Positions 46,665 to 55,739 of a DNA stretch of 64,000 nucleotides are shown in pieces. Position 1 is the stretch's first letter; each line of letters starts with the position of its first letter. The stretch comes from Ryuthela nishihirai (Eukaryota; Arthropoda; Arachnida; Araneae; Heptathelidae): NCBI GenBank assembly GCA_038380435.1, contig JAWZYU010000011.1, positions 88,140,501-88,204,500 of the forward strand. The letters run 5' to 3'. The notes under the pieces were generated by a model. It worked only from the letters and a program-made list of their open reading frames with translations. It made no database searches and had not been told where the DNA came from. Both the position numbers and the translations under genes were made by a program.

Positions 46665-47375
46665 ATGGTACTCATAACTATCAATTCCTCTACTATTAGA
46701 GCATACAACCCCGAAGATTTGGAAATTAATTATGAAACGCCGATCACACTCAATTGTGAATACGAGATAGCACTGATCGGTAGCAATATGTGATATTCCT
46801 GGTACAACATCAGTGATAAATATAACAATAACACTCTGAAATACTTCAATGGAAGGCAATGGAATAAAATAACTTTCCCGAATGGAATGTACGATATAGA
46901 CGGATTTAATGACTTTTTGAAAAATGTCTTTGGGGATCATAACCCTATAATACTAGAAAGCAACCTCCCCACATTAAGATTTGTTTTTCGTTTGGCAAGA
47001 GGATATAAAATAGATTTTTCTGAAGGAAAGTTGCGAGAAATACTAGGGTTCGATTCGAAAATTATCGATGCAGCAAAAAACGAGGGAAAGTTCCCACCCA
47101 ACAAAACGAGAGGGGTCGATCGCATTCTAATTCATTGCTCTATTGTCGAATCTTCCTATCTCAATAACTAGAAGAGCGACGTGTTGTACAGTTTCGTACC
47201 TCAAACACCGCTTGTCAGTTTAATCGACACACATCCTTTCTTCCTCATATATTTACCGCTGAATAAAACTGATTACATTTACAATGTTAGAATGAAAGTA
47301 ACCGATCAGAACAATAAAATAATTGACTTAAACAAGGAAAACGTGACTTATATGTTACACATCAGATCCAACTAA
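46665..47375 (+). pseudogene. Penton-like (single jelly-roll) protein with two nonsense codons
   Basis: ATG 46665 directly follows TAAAG. One frame runs 236 codons to TAA 47373-47375, interrupted only by TGA at 46791-46793 (next to a WYN segment) and TAG at 47169-47171. The N-terminal half has a beta-rich ITLNCEYEIALIGSNM stretch, then YSWYNISDKYNNNTLKY. The C-terminal half has DRILIHCSIVESS, LYSFVPQTPL and an IRVKVTDQN-like strand pattern (VRMKVTDQNNKIIDL). This order resembles the penton of Polintons/adintoviruses, which forms the capsid vertices. Position between protease and hexon supports it. Confidence 0.72.
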
Positions 47376-47377
47376 AG

Positions 47378-47518
47378 ATGAAGATACTGAGAAAACGAAT
47401 TAAAATATTTTATACAAATCCATCGCCTATAGTTCGAAAAAACGAGAAAATATCCTCTAAGAGCAGAAATATTCTTAATCAGTTAATATACGGAAATGGC
47501 CTAAAAATCATAAAGTAA
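47378..47518 (+). CDS. Small basic frame of the viral module, unknown function
   Basis: A 46-residue frame whose ATG (47378) overlaps a TAAAG word formed partly by the penton stop codon. It ends 7 nt before the hexon ATG. It is rich in Lys/Arg (KILRKRIKIFY at the start) and has no recognised domain. Intact as read. Tight spacing argues that it belongs to the viral gene cluster, but the length makes chance possible. Confidence 0.45.
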   Translation: MKILRKRIKIFYTNPSPIVRKNEKISSKSRNILNQLIYGNGLKIIK

Positions 47519-47525
47519 GTATAGG

Positions 47526-48873
47526 ATGAACGTTGAAGCTACTTACTGGAATTTGTTCGAAGATCCAATAGACGATAATTCAACGACAAAATACGAGTAC
47601 TTGGAATATCGAGAAATCAATTTGAATGTTAAAAATCTCGAAAAATACGAAATATTTACCAAAGACGTTTTTCTACATCCGCACAATAGTTATGTTTCAC
47701 GTCAAAGGCAAAATACTGAAATTATATGGGTCTGATATCGGCGGCAATGATGTACTTACGATGGTCAATAACGGGTACAACATTTTTAAGACTGCTCAAT
47801 ATTGTATAGAAAACAAAGAATTGGAAGATATTGAATTGCCAGGAGTGACGATCGCGATTCACAATTTAATTGATTTTACGGAAGACTTTTCACACACTGC
47901 TGCCACAAGTATGATGTGGTTCAAAGATACCGCAGACAGTTCGAAAATGAATAAGTATTTGTACGATGGAGGCGAAGATAAACTGGACACGAATAATAAA
48001 ATAGAGGATTTTGCACAAACGTTGAAGAAAAATCCTGAATTCAATCAAGGATTCTCGGACAGATATGAAATTACAAAAAATAGTCAAAACGTAAGTTTAT
48101 TCTTACCACTGAATCGGCTGTTTAGATTCTGCCGAGACGTGGATAAAGTGTTTCGCGGTCATAAACATAGCATAAAACTAGAAAAAAGTGATGACAAAGA
48201 CATTATTCAGAGAGTTGGGACTACGTTGTATAAATTTGAAATATCTCACGTATCTTGGTTTATTCCAAAAGTGGAGCCATCACTACAAGTACTTGCAAAA
48301 CTAGAATCTCAGTTAGCAAGCAGCAATCCACATGAAATCTTTTGGGAATCGTGCAAACTGTACAAATCAGATACTCGAATTGACTCCTATGTCAGTTGGC
48401 GGGTTACTACAACTCAAAACAAACCTGTCCATCTTTATTTCGTCTTACAAAAGTCTAACCGATTAAGTAATCAAACCAGAAACTATATGGTGTTTGATCA
48501 CATGTTACTAGAACGCATTCAGATCAGAGTGAATAGCAAACAGTTTCCCGAACAAGAATTCGAGTGCAACTTTGAACCCAACACTTTAGACTATGCGCGA
48601 GTTTACAACAGCTTTTTAGCTGCAAAAAATATGGATATCGACTTGGGTACACAAGTCAGTTACCAAGATTTTATGAAACTGTATCCGATATTCCACTTCG
48701 ATGTCAGCAAATACGAATCACGTCTGTATGAATTATCAGCAACTGCTGATATCGAAATACGATTTAAATTAAATAGACTGCCAAACGAATTATATCACGT
48801 ATATTGCGTAATTGTCTTAGAACGAAAAGCAACTTTACAACCACTAGAGGGAAAACTATTAGTTGTTGGCTAA
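47526..48873 (+). pseudogene. Double-jelly-roll major capsid (hexon-like) protein, one frameshift
   Basis: Starts at ATG 47526. The first frame covers about 58 codons; near 47696-47700 a 1-2 nt change moves the frame, which then stays open for more than 380 codons to TAA 48871-48873. Total about 449 codons, within the range of Polinton/adintovirus capsid proteins. Family-like features are the short repeat of aromatic and acidic residues at the start, the SLFLPLNRLFRFCRDVDKVF segment near residue 200 and a following basic KHSIKLEKS strand. It resembles the Polinton-derived F54H12.2-like proteins of animal genomes. It would build the icosahedral shell. Confidence 0.85.
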
Positions 48874-49186
48874 AAAGCTATTTTAAATACAATCAAAATT
48901 TACATCTATTTGCACGTTTAAAAAATATGTATGTTTCCCTCTTCTAATTGAATCTGATGAAATGTTTTTAAGAGAAAATTTCAATTAATCCGTTCAAATA
49001 TTGTTGAAGATCCTAAAAATTCTGATCATTAAGATTGTTTAAGGATTTTTTTTTCACTTCAGGAGACATTCTTTTCAAACTTCTATCTGGACTAGAAAAA
49101 TTAACGGCCGACGCACCAACGGGCGACCAGCGATTCAACTAAGCAACTTAGAAAAAACATACAAAAATAACTACTTACTCTTCAGG
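48874..49186. other. Sequence after the hexon gene, unassigned
   Basis: AT-rich, no recognised gene. It may include the 3' untranslated region of the viral module. Confidence 0.4.
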
Positions 49187-49862
49187 AGGGGAAAGTCAAA
49201 GTGACTTGGAATCGCTTGAGACCTTCTTAAATACTCCACAGAACCAAAACTGAATCTTGGATTTCCGGTTTGGATAAAAATTATTATTTAGACTTTGCTA
49301 CTGAAACTTGAACATTGGTTTTGGATAAACATTTCGGTTTGACAGCAAAATTATTACTTGGACTTTGCTACTGAATCTTGAACTTTGGTTTTGGATAAAA
49401 AATATTACTTGGACTTTGCTACTGAATCTTATTAAACTTTGGTTTTTGGTAAAGATTATTACTTGGACTTTGCTATTGAATCTTGAACTTTGGTTTTGGA
49501 TAAACATTTCGGTTTGATAGCAAAATTATTACTTGGACTTTGCTACTGAATCCTCTGGTTTTGGATAAAAATTTCGGTTTGATAGCAAAATTATTACTTG
49601 GACTTTGCTACTGAATCTTGAACTTTGGTTTTGGATAAAAATTTCGGTATGATAGCAAAATTATTACTTGGACTTTGCTACTTAATCTTAAACCTTGATT
49701 TTGGATAAACATTTCGGTTTGATAGCAAAAATTATTACTTGGACTTTGCTATCAAACCGAATTTTTTTTATCCAAAACCAAAGTTCAAGATTCAGTTTTG
49801 GTTGTGTGGATTATTTAAGAAGATCTCAAGCGATTCCAAGTCACTTTGACTTTCCCCCTGCG
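49187..49862. repeat. 70 bp minisatellite flanked by ~95 bp inverted repeats
   Basis: Eight units share the ATTACTTGGACTTTGCTACT core (starts near 49281, 49351, 49400, 49456, 49525, 49591, 49661 and 49731). Full units are about 70 bp; two lack an ATTTCGGTTTGATAGC segment and are 49-56 bp. The array is bracketed by inverted repeats, about 49187-49281 and 49765-49862, which include GGGGAAAGTCAAAGTGACTT and its complement. Confidence 0.9.
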
Positions 49863-50600
49863 GTATAGAGTCCCAATCTAAGATAAGTAGGATTTAAATA
49901 GATTTAATTGTAAAGCTGGAACGGGAATTATTTTGTGGACTTTTATAAAAGTTTTAGTATTCTTATAGCAAAATTATTACTTGAACTTTGATTAGATAAA
50001 AATTTTCATATTCTTCTATGATAAGAAATTTATTGAGTTTTGGTTTTAAATTTCGGTTGAGTATTTAAGAAAGATTTCAAGCGATTCGAAGTCAGTTTGA
50101 GTTCCCCCTTCGGTATAGAGTCCCAATCTAAGATAAGTACGATTTAAATACATTTAATTGTAAAGCTTTAATTGTAAAGCTGGAAAACGGGAATTATTAC
50201 GTGGACTTTAGTTAGATAAAGTTTTAATATTCTTGTAGCAAAATTATTACTTGAACATTGATTAGATTAAAATTTTAATATTCTTCTATGTTAAATTATC
50301 ATATACTTCAGAAAATTTCGGTTTGGTAACAGAATTATTACTTTGGACTTTTATTAGATAAATGTTTTAATATTATGCAAAATTATTACTTTAACGTTGC
50401 TTAGATAAATGTTTTTAATATTCTTGTAGCAAAATAATCACTTTGGACTTTGATTAAAAGTTTTAATATTTTTTCTATGATAAGAAATTTATTCACTTTT
50501 GGATAAAACTTTTAATATTCTTCTTTGATCAGATTTTGATATTCTTCTTTGAACAGAATTAATACTTTAGACTTTGCTTAGAAAGTTTTGATTCTGTTGT
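49863..50600. repeat. Degenerate continuation of the minisatellite
   Basis: The block TATAGAGTCCCAATCTAAG occurs at about 49864 and 50114, so a unit of about 250 bp (49800-50050 and 50050-50300) is duplicated. It is followed by repeats built on AGCAAAATTATTACTTGAAC and TTTTAATATTCTTCT. Confidence 0.8.
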
Positions 50601-51000
50601 ATCCAGTGAAGTGTATGATAACTTAACAAAACACATCATTTTTTTTATCTCATACACACACACTTCATTTCAACCTAATTCATTTTTTATCTCATACACA
50701 CACACCCCATTTCAACCTAATTTATTTAAACTAATTCACAAATTAGTTTAAACCTAGTCTTTAAAAAAAAAACTTAAATTAGTTTTTCACATGCTAAAAA
50801 CCCCCGTTTTTTTTCTAATTTTCACACATATTTTCACAAAAACCACAAGAAACATACTTTTGCCCTCATCCCCCATAACTTTTCCCATGGATTTTCATAG
50901 AATTCTCGAGTCCCTTTTACTGTGCCAGAACTCTCATTTATGCTACTACTGCTCATAAAGTTTCTTTCTAATAATCCTACTGTGCCCCTTCTATATTATA
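50601..51000. other. Non-coding, short tandem duplication
   Basis: Two copies of a 46 bp unit (TTTTTTATCTCATACACACAC) at about 50637-50723. The rest is AT-rich with T and A runs. Confidence 0.6.
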
Positions 51001-52640
51001 GTAAGTCAATGCCGCTGGCTATACCAGAAGTGTACTTTACTCGAGCCTCTCTTTGCATCGCTCTGCTCCCTTGACCTCCCAAAGGCGAACCGAAAGTCAG
51101 GCTGGTTGGTGGCTAACTTCGGTGCCTTCAGTGCACCAAAGGTTCGCGGGCTGTCTTCATCGGTGACATTGACATTTGCAAGCATGCCTTTGCTCACCAA
51201 CACCTCACTCAAGAATGCCAAATTTCTATCTAAGTTACTCTTAGCAGCACTAATTAAATCTCTTCTTGTCTGCTAACTCCATTTACAGCTGAATTTTCAG
51301 AACTGCAATTTCCCTTACACTTTTGCATCTCATTACATGACTTACCACTATTTTCTGTGTTGAAGTTCACCAAACTTGTATTTTGTGTCACATCCCCTGT
51401 CACAGCTGAACTCATACTTTGATTCTTAGATCCAAACTCGACCTTGGCAGTTTCCTTAAAATTTTTAATTTCTCTAAATTCCTCTATTCTGATTTCTTTC
51501 CCGATGCAAACATCACTAATAAACAATTAAATTTTCCGAATTTAATTCGGAATTAACTTAAATCGGAATTCAATAATTGAACCTTCAAGCTACATCCTTG
51601 CCCTTCTTGTTTATAATCTAAATTATTATCAGTAAGTCCATCCATATCTAGAAATAGCCAGCTTACCCTCATTATCATTCTTTTCGTCTTGTAATCGATT
51701 TCTTCACATTCACCAACACTAGCTTTATAATTTATAACATCCAATGAATTGCAAGATAAAGGCAATTCTATAACTGGATTCCTGCAACCTTTAATTTCGA
51801 AATCACTTTTCTTGCTCTTAAAACGTAAATTCTCTTTATTGTATATATTAATTTCTATCTCTCTAGCAGGCAAGTTATGTTTTCCAATCAAAATTCAGGA
51901 AAACGCTATCGGCAACTTCGTGTGGAGCCTTGCCCACAGTATGATCTCGTAGCTGGGAACATTCAGGCAGTTCATCCAATTCCCGGAATTCGGGGTAGCC
52001 AAAGCTGACAAATTGTCGAATGAGTCTAAGCTGCTTCGCCTCAATTGCAATCTAGCCAACTCCATTCACGAGTTCGTTCTAATTCCTCCTTCCTAATTCC
52101 CTTATTCTCTTTTCTTTCTCCTGTTCTCATCAAGTGACATGCATTCCCTACATTACTGGGTCTGTCACACCTTACCCCTGTACTCCGTCTTTCCATCTCT
52201 GTCCATCGTCCTAATTTTGTCTTCTAGTTCCCAAATCATCTCCTTGTGTTTTTGTATCTGCTGATCGCGCTTTTGTTTCTCGACCCTCTCTTCTTCTTTA
52301 CTGTGAATCTCCATTTTCCGCACCCTAGATTCTAAAAATACAAATAAATACCCCCTCAAGCAGCTGCTTGCCACAGAGGTCTGACGGGAGCCTGTCAGTT
52401 TATATGCCATAGTAGAAGGTCTGCGAGGATGGCAGGCGCTCAGCAGAAAAACGACACAAACAGCCATGCCTTATCCGGGGCTCAAACCCAGGTCCCTTAG
52501 ATCAGTAGCCAAGCATGCTAACCACTCGGCCATGGGACGGCTCCCTAGATTCTATAAGTTCTAATTCCAAAACTATTTCATTACACTCTTCACAATCAGC
52601 ATAATTAGAATTCGCATACCCATATTTTAGAGCTTCTCAA
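51001..52640 (-). pseudogene. Unrecognised multi-part coding remnant with coiled coil, split by a SINE
   Basis: Minus-strand frames at 51891-51553 (112 aa), 51526-51254 (90 aa) and 51221-51006 (71 aa) follow a charged, coiled-coil-like stretch at about 52330-52160 (VEKQKRDQQIQKHKEM, WELEDKIRTM). Upstream of the SINE at 52335-52542 the frame continues with ADCEECNEIVLELELIESR, so the SINE interrupted one reading frame. Serine/asparagine-rich and acidic segments follow. I do not recognise the family. A retrotransposon gag or an early gene of the neighbouring viral element are both possible. Confidence 0.4.
52335..52542 (-). mobile_element. SINE family B, complete, with 12 bp target duplication
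   Basis: Flanked by CCCTAGATTCTA at 52323-52334 and 52543-52554. On the minus strand the head reads GCCGTCCCATGGCCGAGTGG, then TTAGCATGCTTGG, and a B-box-like GGTTTGAGCCCCGG, as in a class II (Ser/Leu-like) tRNA. The body includes TGGCATATAAACTGACAGGC, and the tail is ATTTGTATTTTTA. This is the reference copy of family B. Confidence 0.92.
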
Positions 52641-53264
52641 ATACATAGTTTTTTTCTTCCTGGTAATATTTACTGATTCTCGGGAATGGCTGTATAAAAT
52701 TTGAAAAATCGACTGTTTATGTTTATACATTTAAAAATTAATCAATTTACAGGAAACAAAGAAAGATTACTTATTGTTTATTAGCTCCGTGAATTTTTGT
52801 TTCATACTGCATTCAATACGACTGAAGTTACTGTTGTTTTTTGCAAACTGGAATATGATACTAGGTGATTTTATAGGAATAATATAGTAGTAGGATTTTA
52901 AAATTATTAAGTGTTAATTATTAAGAGAGAAATTTAATAGAAATTGCATCTTAAGCAATTTCTGAGTTTTTTTTTAAATAAATATTATGTATGCTTCTTT
53001 TGTTCATTTCTTTAAGGACATAAATTTTTACTCATTAAATTTAATGAATTAATTTTTAATGGATTAATGAACTTTATAACCATTAATTAAAAGTTGTCAT
53101 TAGTTTGGTATATGGAAATATTGCACTGCAATGCATATATGATTCAGAGCATTCTGTTCTGTTATTACTCATGCAATTTAAGGATTTATTTATGTACCTC
53201 TGGAAAAAGTCTTGTAGTGTTCAAGAGATACTGTCTAGAGCGTCACTTGGGTTGGAAGAAGAGC
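52641..53264. other. No recognisable feature
   Basis: Very AT-rich sequence with no coding signal. Confidence 0.4.
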
Positions 53265-53540
53265 GGCACTTGGCTTCGAAGCAGGTCCGGATCTGGGAAA
53301 AAATTGGGTGGGCAAGAAACACAATCGAACGGAGAAAATGCAAGGGAGGGGGCAAAAAATTGGATTTCCAATGCAGTATAACAATTCCTCCCTCCTTCTT
53401 TTACAGGTCTTTAAAAAATGTCTTCAAAAAGGCATGAAATAAAAATTAGTTTCATAACTTTATGCATCTTTTACTATTATTAGCATTCTGAAAGAGGGTG
53501 CCATGGCCCGCTTGGCCCTCCCCTTTGGATTCGTCGTTGC
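53265..53540 (+). repeat. Unclassified interspersed repeat R, copy 2
   Basis: Matches 9315-9600 in order: CGGATCTGGGAAAAAATTGG, AAAATGCAAGGGAGGGGGC, GGATTTCCAATGCAGTATAA, then a CCCGCTTGGCCCTCCCCTT-like end. Possible plus-strand frames here (53094-53437) are shadows of the repeat. Confidence 0.7.
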
Positions 53541-53563
53541 TTCGAAGTATGCTTACTGATATA

Positions 53564-54314
53564 CACTATGTTGAAAAAAAGTATCCGGACACTTCCATAT
53601 TATGTGAATGGAAATCCACTTTCAAAGCTCCCCAACATTGAAAATAAACCTTTTACGCAAAAACTGTTGTTGGCGATAAATTGTAGAAATCACTCAAATC
53701 TCTCTAAATATATTTCCCGCAATATTCGTGCAATGTTTAAAAAATGAATGTAAGTTGAAGCATTTATCTCCAACTTTTGACACTTGTGAAAAAATAGTTC
53801 AATAGATAAAATACAACTGTTGTAACAATTTGTTCACTAGCATAAATTAAATATCTGAAGTTTGTAAGACGATTTTTTAAGATTTCATCAATTTGTCAAT
53901 TTCATCAATGTGCTGTTAAATAGTCCTGCTGCAATGGCTCTTTAAATATTGATCGTAGATTGTTGAAAATTGACACTGTCACATTGCCTTCAAATTGATG
54001 AAATCTTGAAAAATCGTCATACAAACTTCAGGTATTTATGTTAGTGAACAAATTGTTACAAGAGTTGTGTTTTATCTATTGAAATATTTTTTCACAAGTG
54101 TCAAAAGTTGAAGATAAATGCTTCAGCTTCCATTCATTCTTTAAATATTAAACGAATATTGCGGGAAATATATTTAGAGAGATTTGAATAACATCTACAA
54201 TTTATCGCCAATTTTTGCGTAAAAGGCTTATTTTCAATGTTAGGGAGCTTTGAAAGTGGCTTTCCATTCATATAATATGGAAGTGTCCAGACACTTTTCT
54301 TTTTCAACATAGTG
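53564..54314. mobile_element. Foldback DNA transposon with ~340 bp inverted repeats, no transposase
   Basis: The element starts CACTATGTTGAAAAAAAGTA after TA and ends with the complement. The two arms (about 53564-53910 and 53975-54314) are long near-complements and leave only a short central loop. No protein is encoded. TA-adjacent ends and the CACTATGTTG terminus suggest a Tc1/mariner-mobilised non-autonomous element. The right flank is CA rather than TA, so the target duplication is imperfect. Confidence 0.85.
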
Positions 54315-54430
54315 CAAGACATAATTGAATGAATATTCACAGGATCTCGAGTGCAAATGTACGAGATTTGTGACAGAAAATAATCATTGATTGTGAATCA
54401 GGTCAGGATCTAGGAGGTGGGGGATTCTAG

Positions 54431-54534
54431 CATTCTTATAAAGATCTACGATCAAAGTGGCCGGATCTGGGTAGAACCCCCAGGTTACCACCCAGATCCG
54501 GCCACTTTGATCGTAGATCATCTTTATAAGAATG
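54431..54534. repeat. Near-perfect hairpin, ~42-45 bp arms
   Basis: Arms 54431-54472 and 54490-54534 are complementary except for a 3 nt insertion in the second arm, with a 17 nt loop. The arms contain CGGATCTGGGT, resembling the start of repeat R. Confidence 0.95.
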
Positions 54535-54589
54535 GTAGAAAGGCTAATGGAGATCAAAAATCATTACACTTCTGCATATTCCCGCGTTT

Positions 54590-54740
54590 TTCTACAATAT
54601 TTTTAAAAAATTGGAAATGAAAGGGAAACTGTTACACTGCGATGGAAATCCAATTTCATTCCCCTCCCCACTTTTTACTGGCTTGATTGATTGATAAGTT
54701 CCCTGCAAACACCCCATTATTTTTTTTCTAGGTCCGGACC
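54590..54740 (-). repeat. Unclassified interspersed repeat R, partial inverted copy
   Basis: The complement reads GGTCCGGACCT...GGGGAATGAAATTGGATTTC, matching part of 53265-53400. Confidence 0.55.
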
Positions 54741-55422
54741 TCGTACGAACCATGGAATGCAAAAGTATTCTAAAAGTAACAGCTAGAAAAATAACCATCT
54801 CCTCTGGCAAATATCGTCTCTCCATTTAGATGTTCGTTTCCAAAGAGAAATGTTTCTTATTTTCCTCCTTTAGCACTCTAACAGTGGAAATCCGAACTAA
54901 CATATGAATGGGAAAATGCAAATAATAATAATAATGTGTAGTATCTGTACATCACTAAACAAATTTTTCTCTTAAAACCAAAAAATTGCATTTTTCTACC
55001 AACACCCTGAAGGTAAAGGGGCAAATCACTGCTGCCAATGTAATGTAAATTTCTTAACCATCACACTTTACTAGCAAATTTTCGAATCTTTAGCATTAAT
55101 GGATCTTTTTGCCATATTTGTTTAGTTTTGGCATTTTCCAAAATTTCCACTGCTAGAGGTATTATCAAAATTATTCAGTGATTGGGAAAATGTGAATGCT
55201 TATGGGAATTTTTTTTATTTCTAAAAACCAACAAAGTTGAATTTCTACAGCCCCCACCTTTTTTTTTGGGGGGGGGGGGGCATGATACTGATAAATGTAG
55301 TTCAAGATTCTTCTAAATTGTTTTATTCTCTAAGCATAGTTTATCAAGTTCAGTGTTAGAAATATGAGACAAAACTATGCAATTCTTTTAATCTAGTCCA
55401 GATAGCATCAGATTATCTAATG
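54741..55422. other. No recognisable feature
   Basis: AT-rich, with a T/G homopolymer boundary (G13 at 55268-55280). No coding signal. Confidence 0.5.
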
Positions 55423-55711
55423 CAGGGGTTCTCAACGCGGTAAATTTTTTTGGGGTACACCGTGAGAGTTCAAACGTCGCTAGATCTAGTAACAAAGTCT
55501 CTAAGTTAGCAACACTGCTGTGCAAAAATGTCATTTTTTGTGTTTATTGATATATGTAATTTATGAATAAAAAATTTAATGTATATATATATGTTTTATT
55601 TTATTCCCATTGTTATACTTAACTATAGTTTTATCTATCTATACACAGGGTACGCCAGTTACATACACATTTCCAGGGGGTATGTGAAGCATAAAAGGTT
55701 GAGAACCACTG
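55423..55711. mobile_element. Non-autonomous hAT element, copy 3
   Basis: A 289 bp element flanked by the exact 8 bp duplication ATCTAATG (55415-55422 and 55712-55719). It begins CAGGGGTTCTCAAC and ends GTTGAGAACCACTG. It is longer than copies 1 and 2. Confidence 0.92.
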
Positions 55712-55739
55712 ATCTAATGTATTAGATAATTAAACTTTC

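Larger units (their letters stand above)
45780..48873 (+). mobile_element. Polinton/adintovirus-type structural gene module (endogenous viral element)
   Basis: Five plus-strand frames follow one another with gaps of 18, 32, 2 and 7 nt: core protein, cysteine protease, penton-like, small unknown, hexon-like. This set is the morphogenetic module of Polinton/Maverick elements and adintoviruses, large DNA elements that encode virion proteins. The dense packing is unlike anything else in the window. Each recognisable gene is broken once or twice, so the copy is inactive but relatively well preserved. The module is bounded upstream by a truncated Penelope-like element and downstream by a minisatellite. 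Integrase, packaging ATPase and terminal repeats were not identified. Confidence 0.85.

Noticed and set aside
49187..50600. CRISPR-like array
   Set aside because: Units are contiguous and similar over their whole length without unique spacers, and the context is animal DNA.
53094..53437. Two overlapping plus-strand frames of 95 and 110 aa
   Set aside because: They run through repeat R, whose other copy has no such frame.
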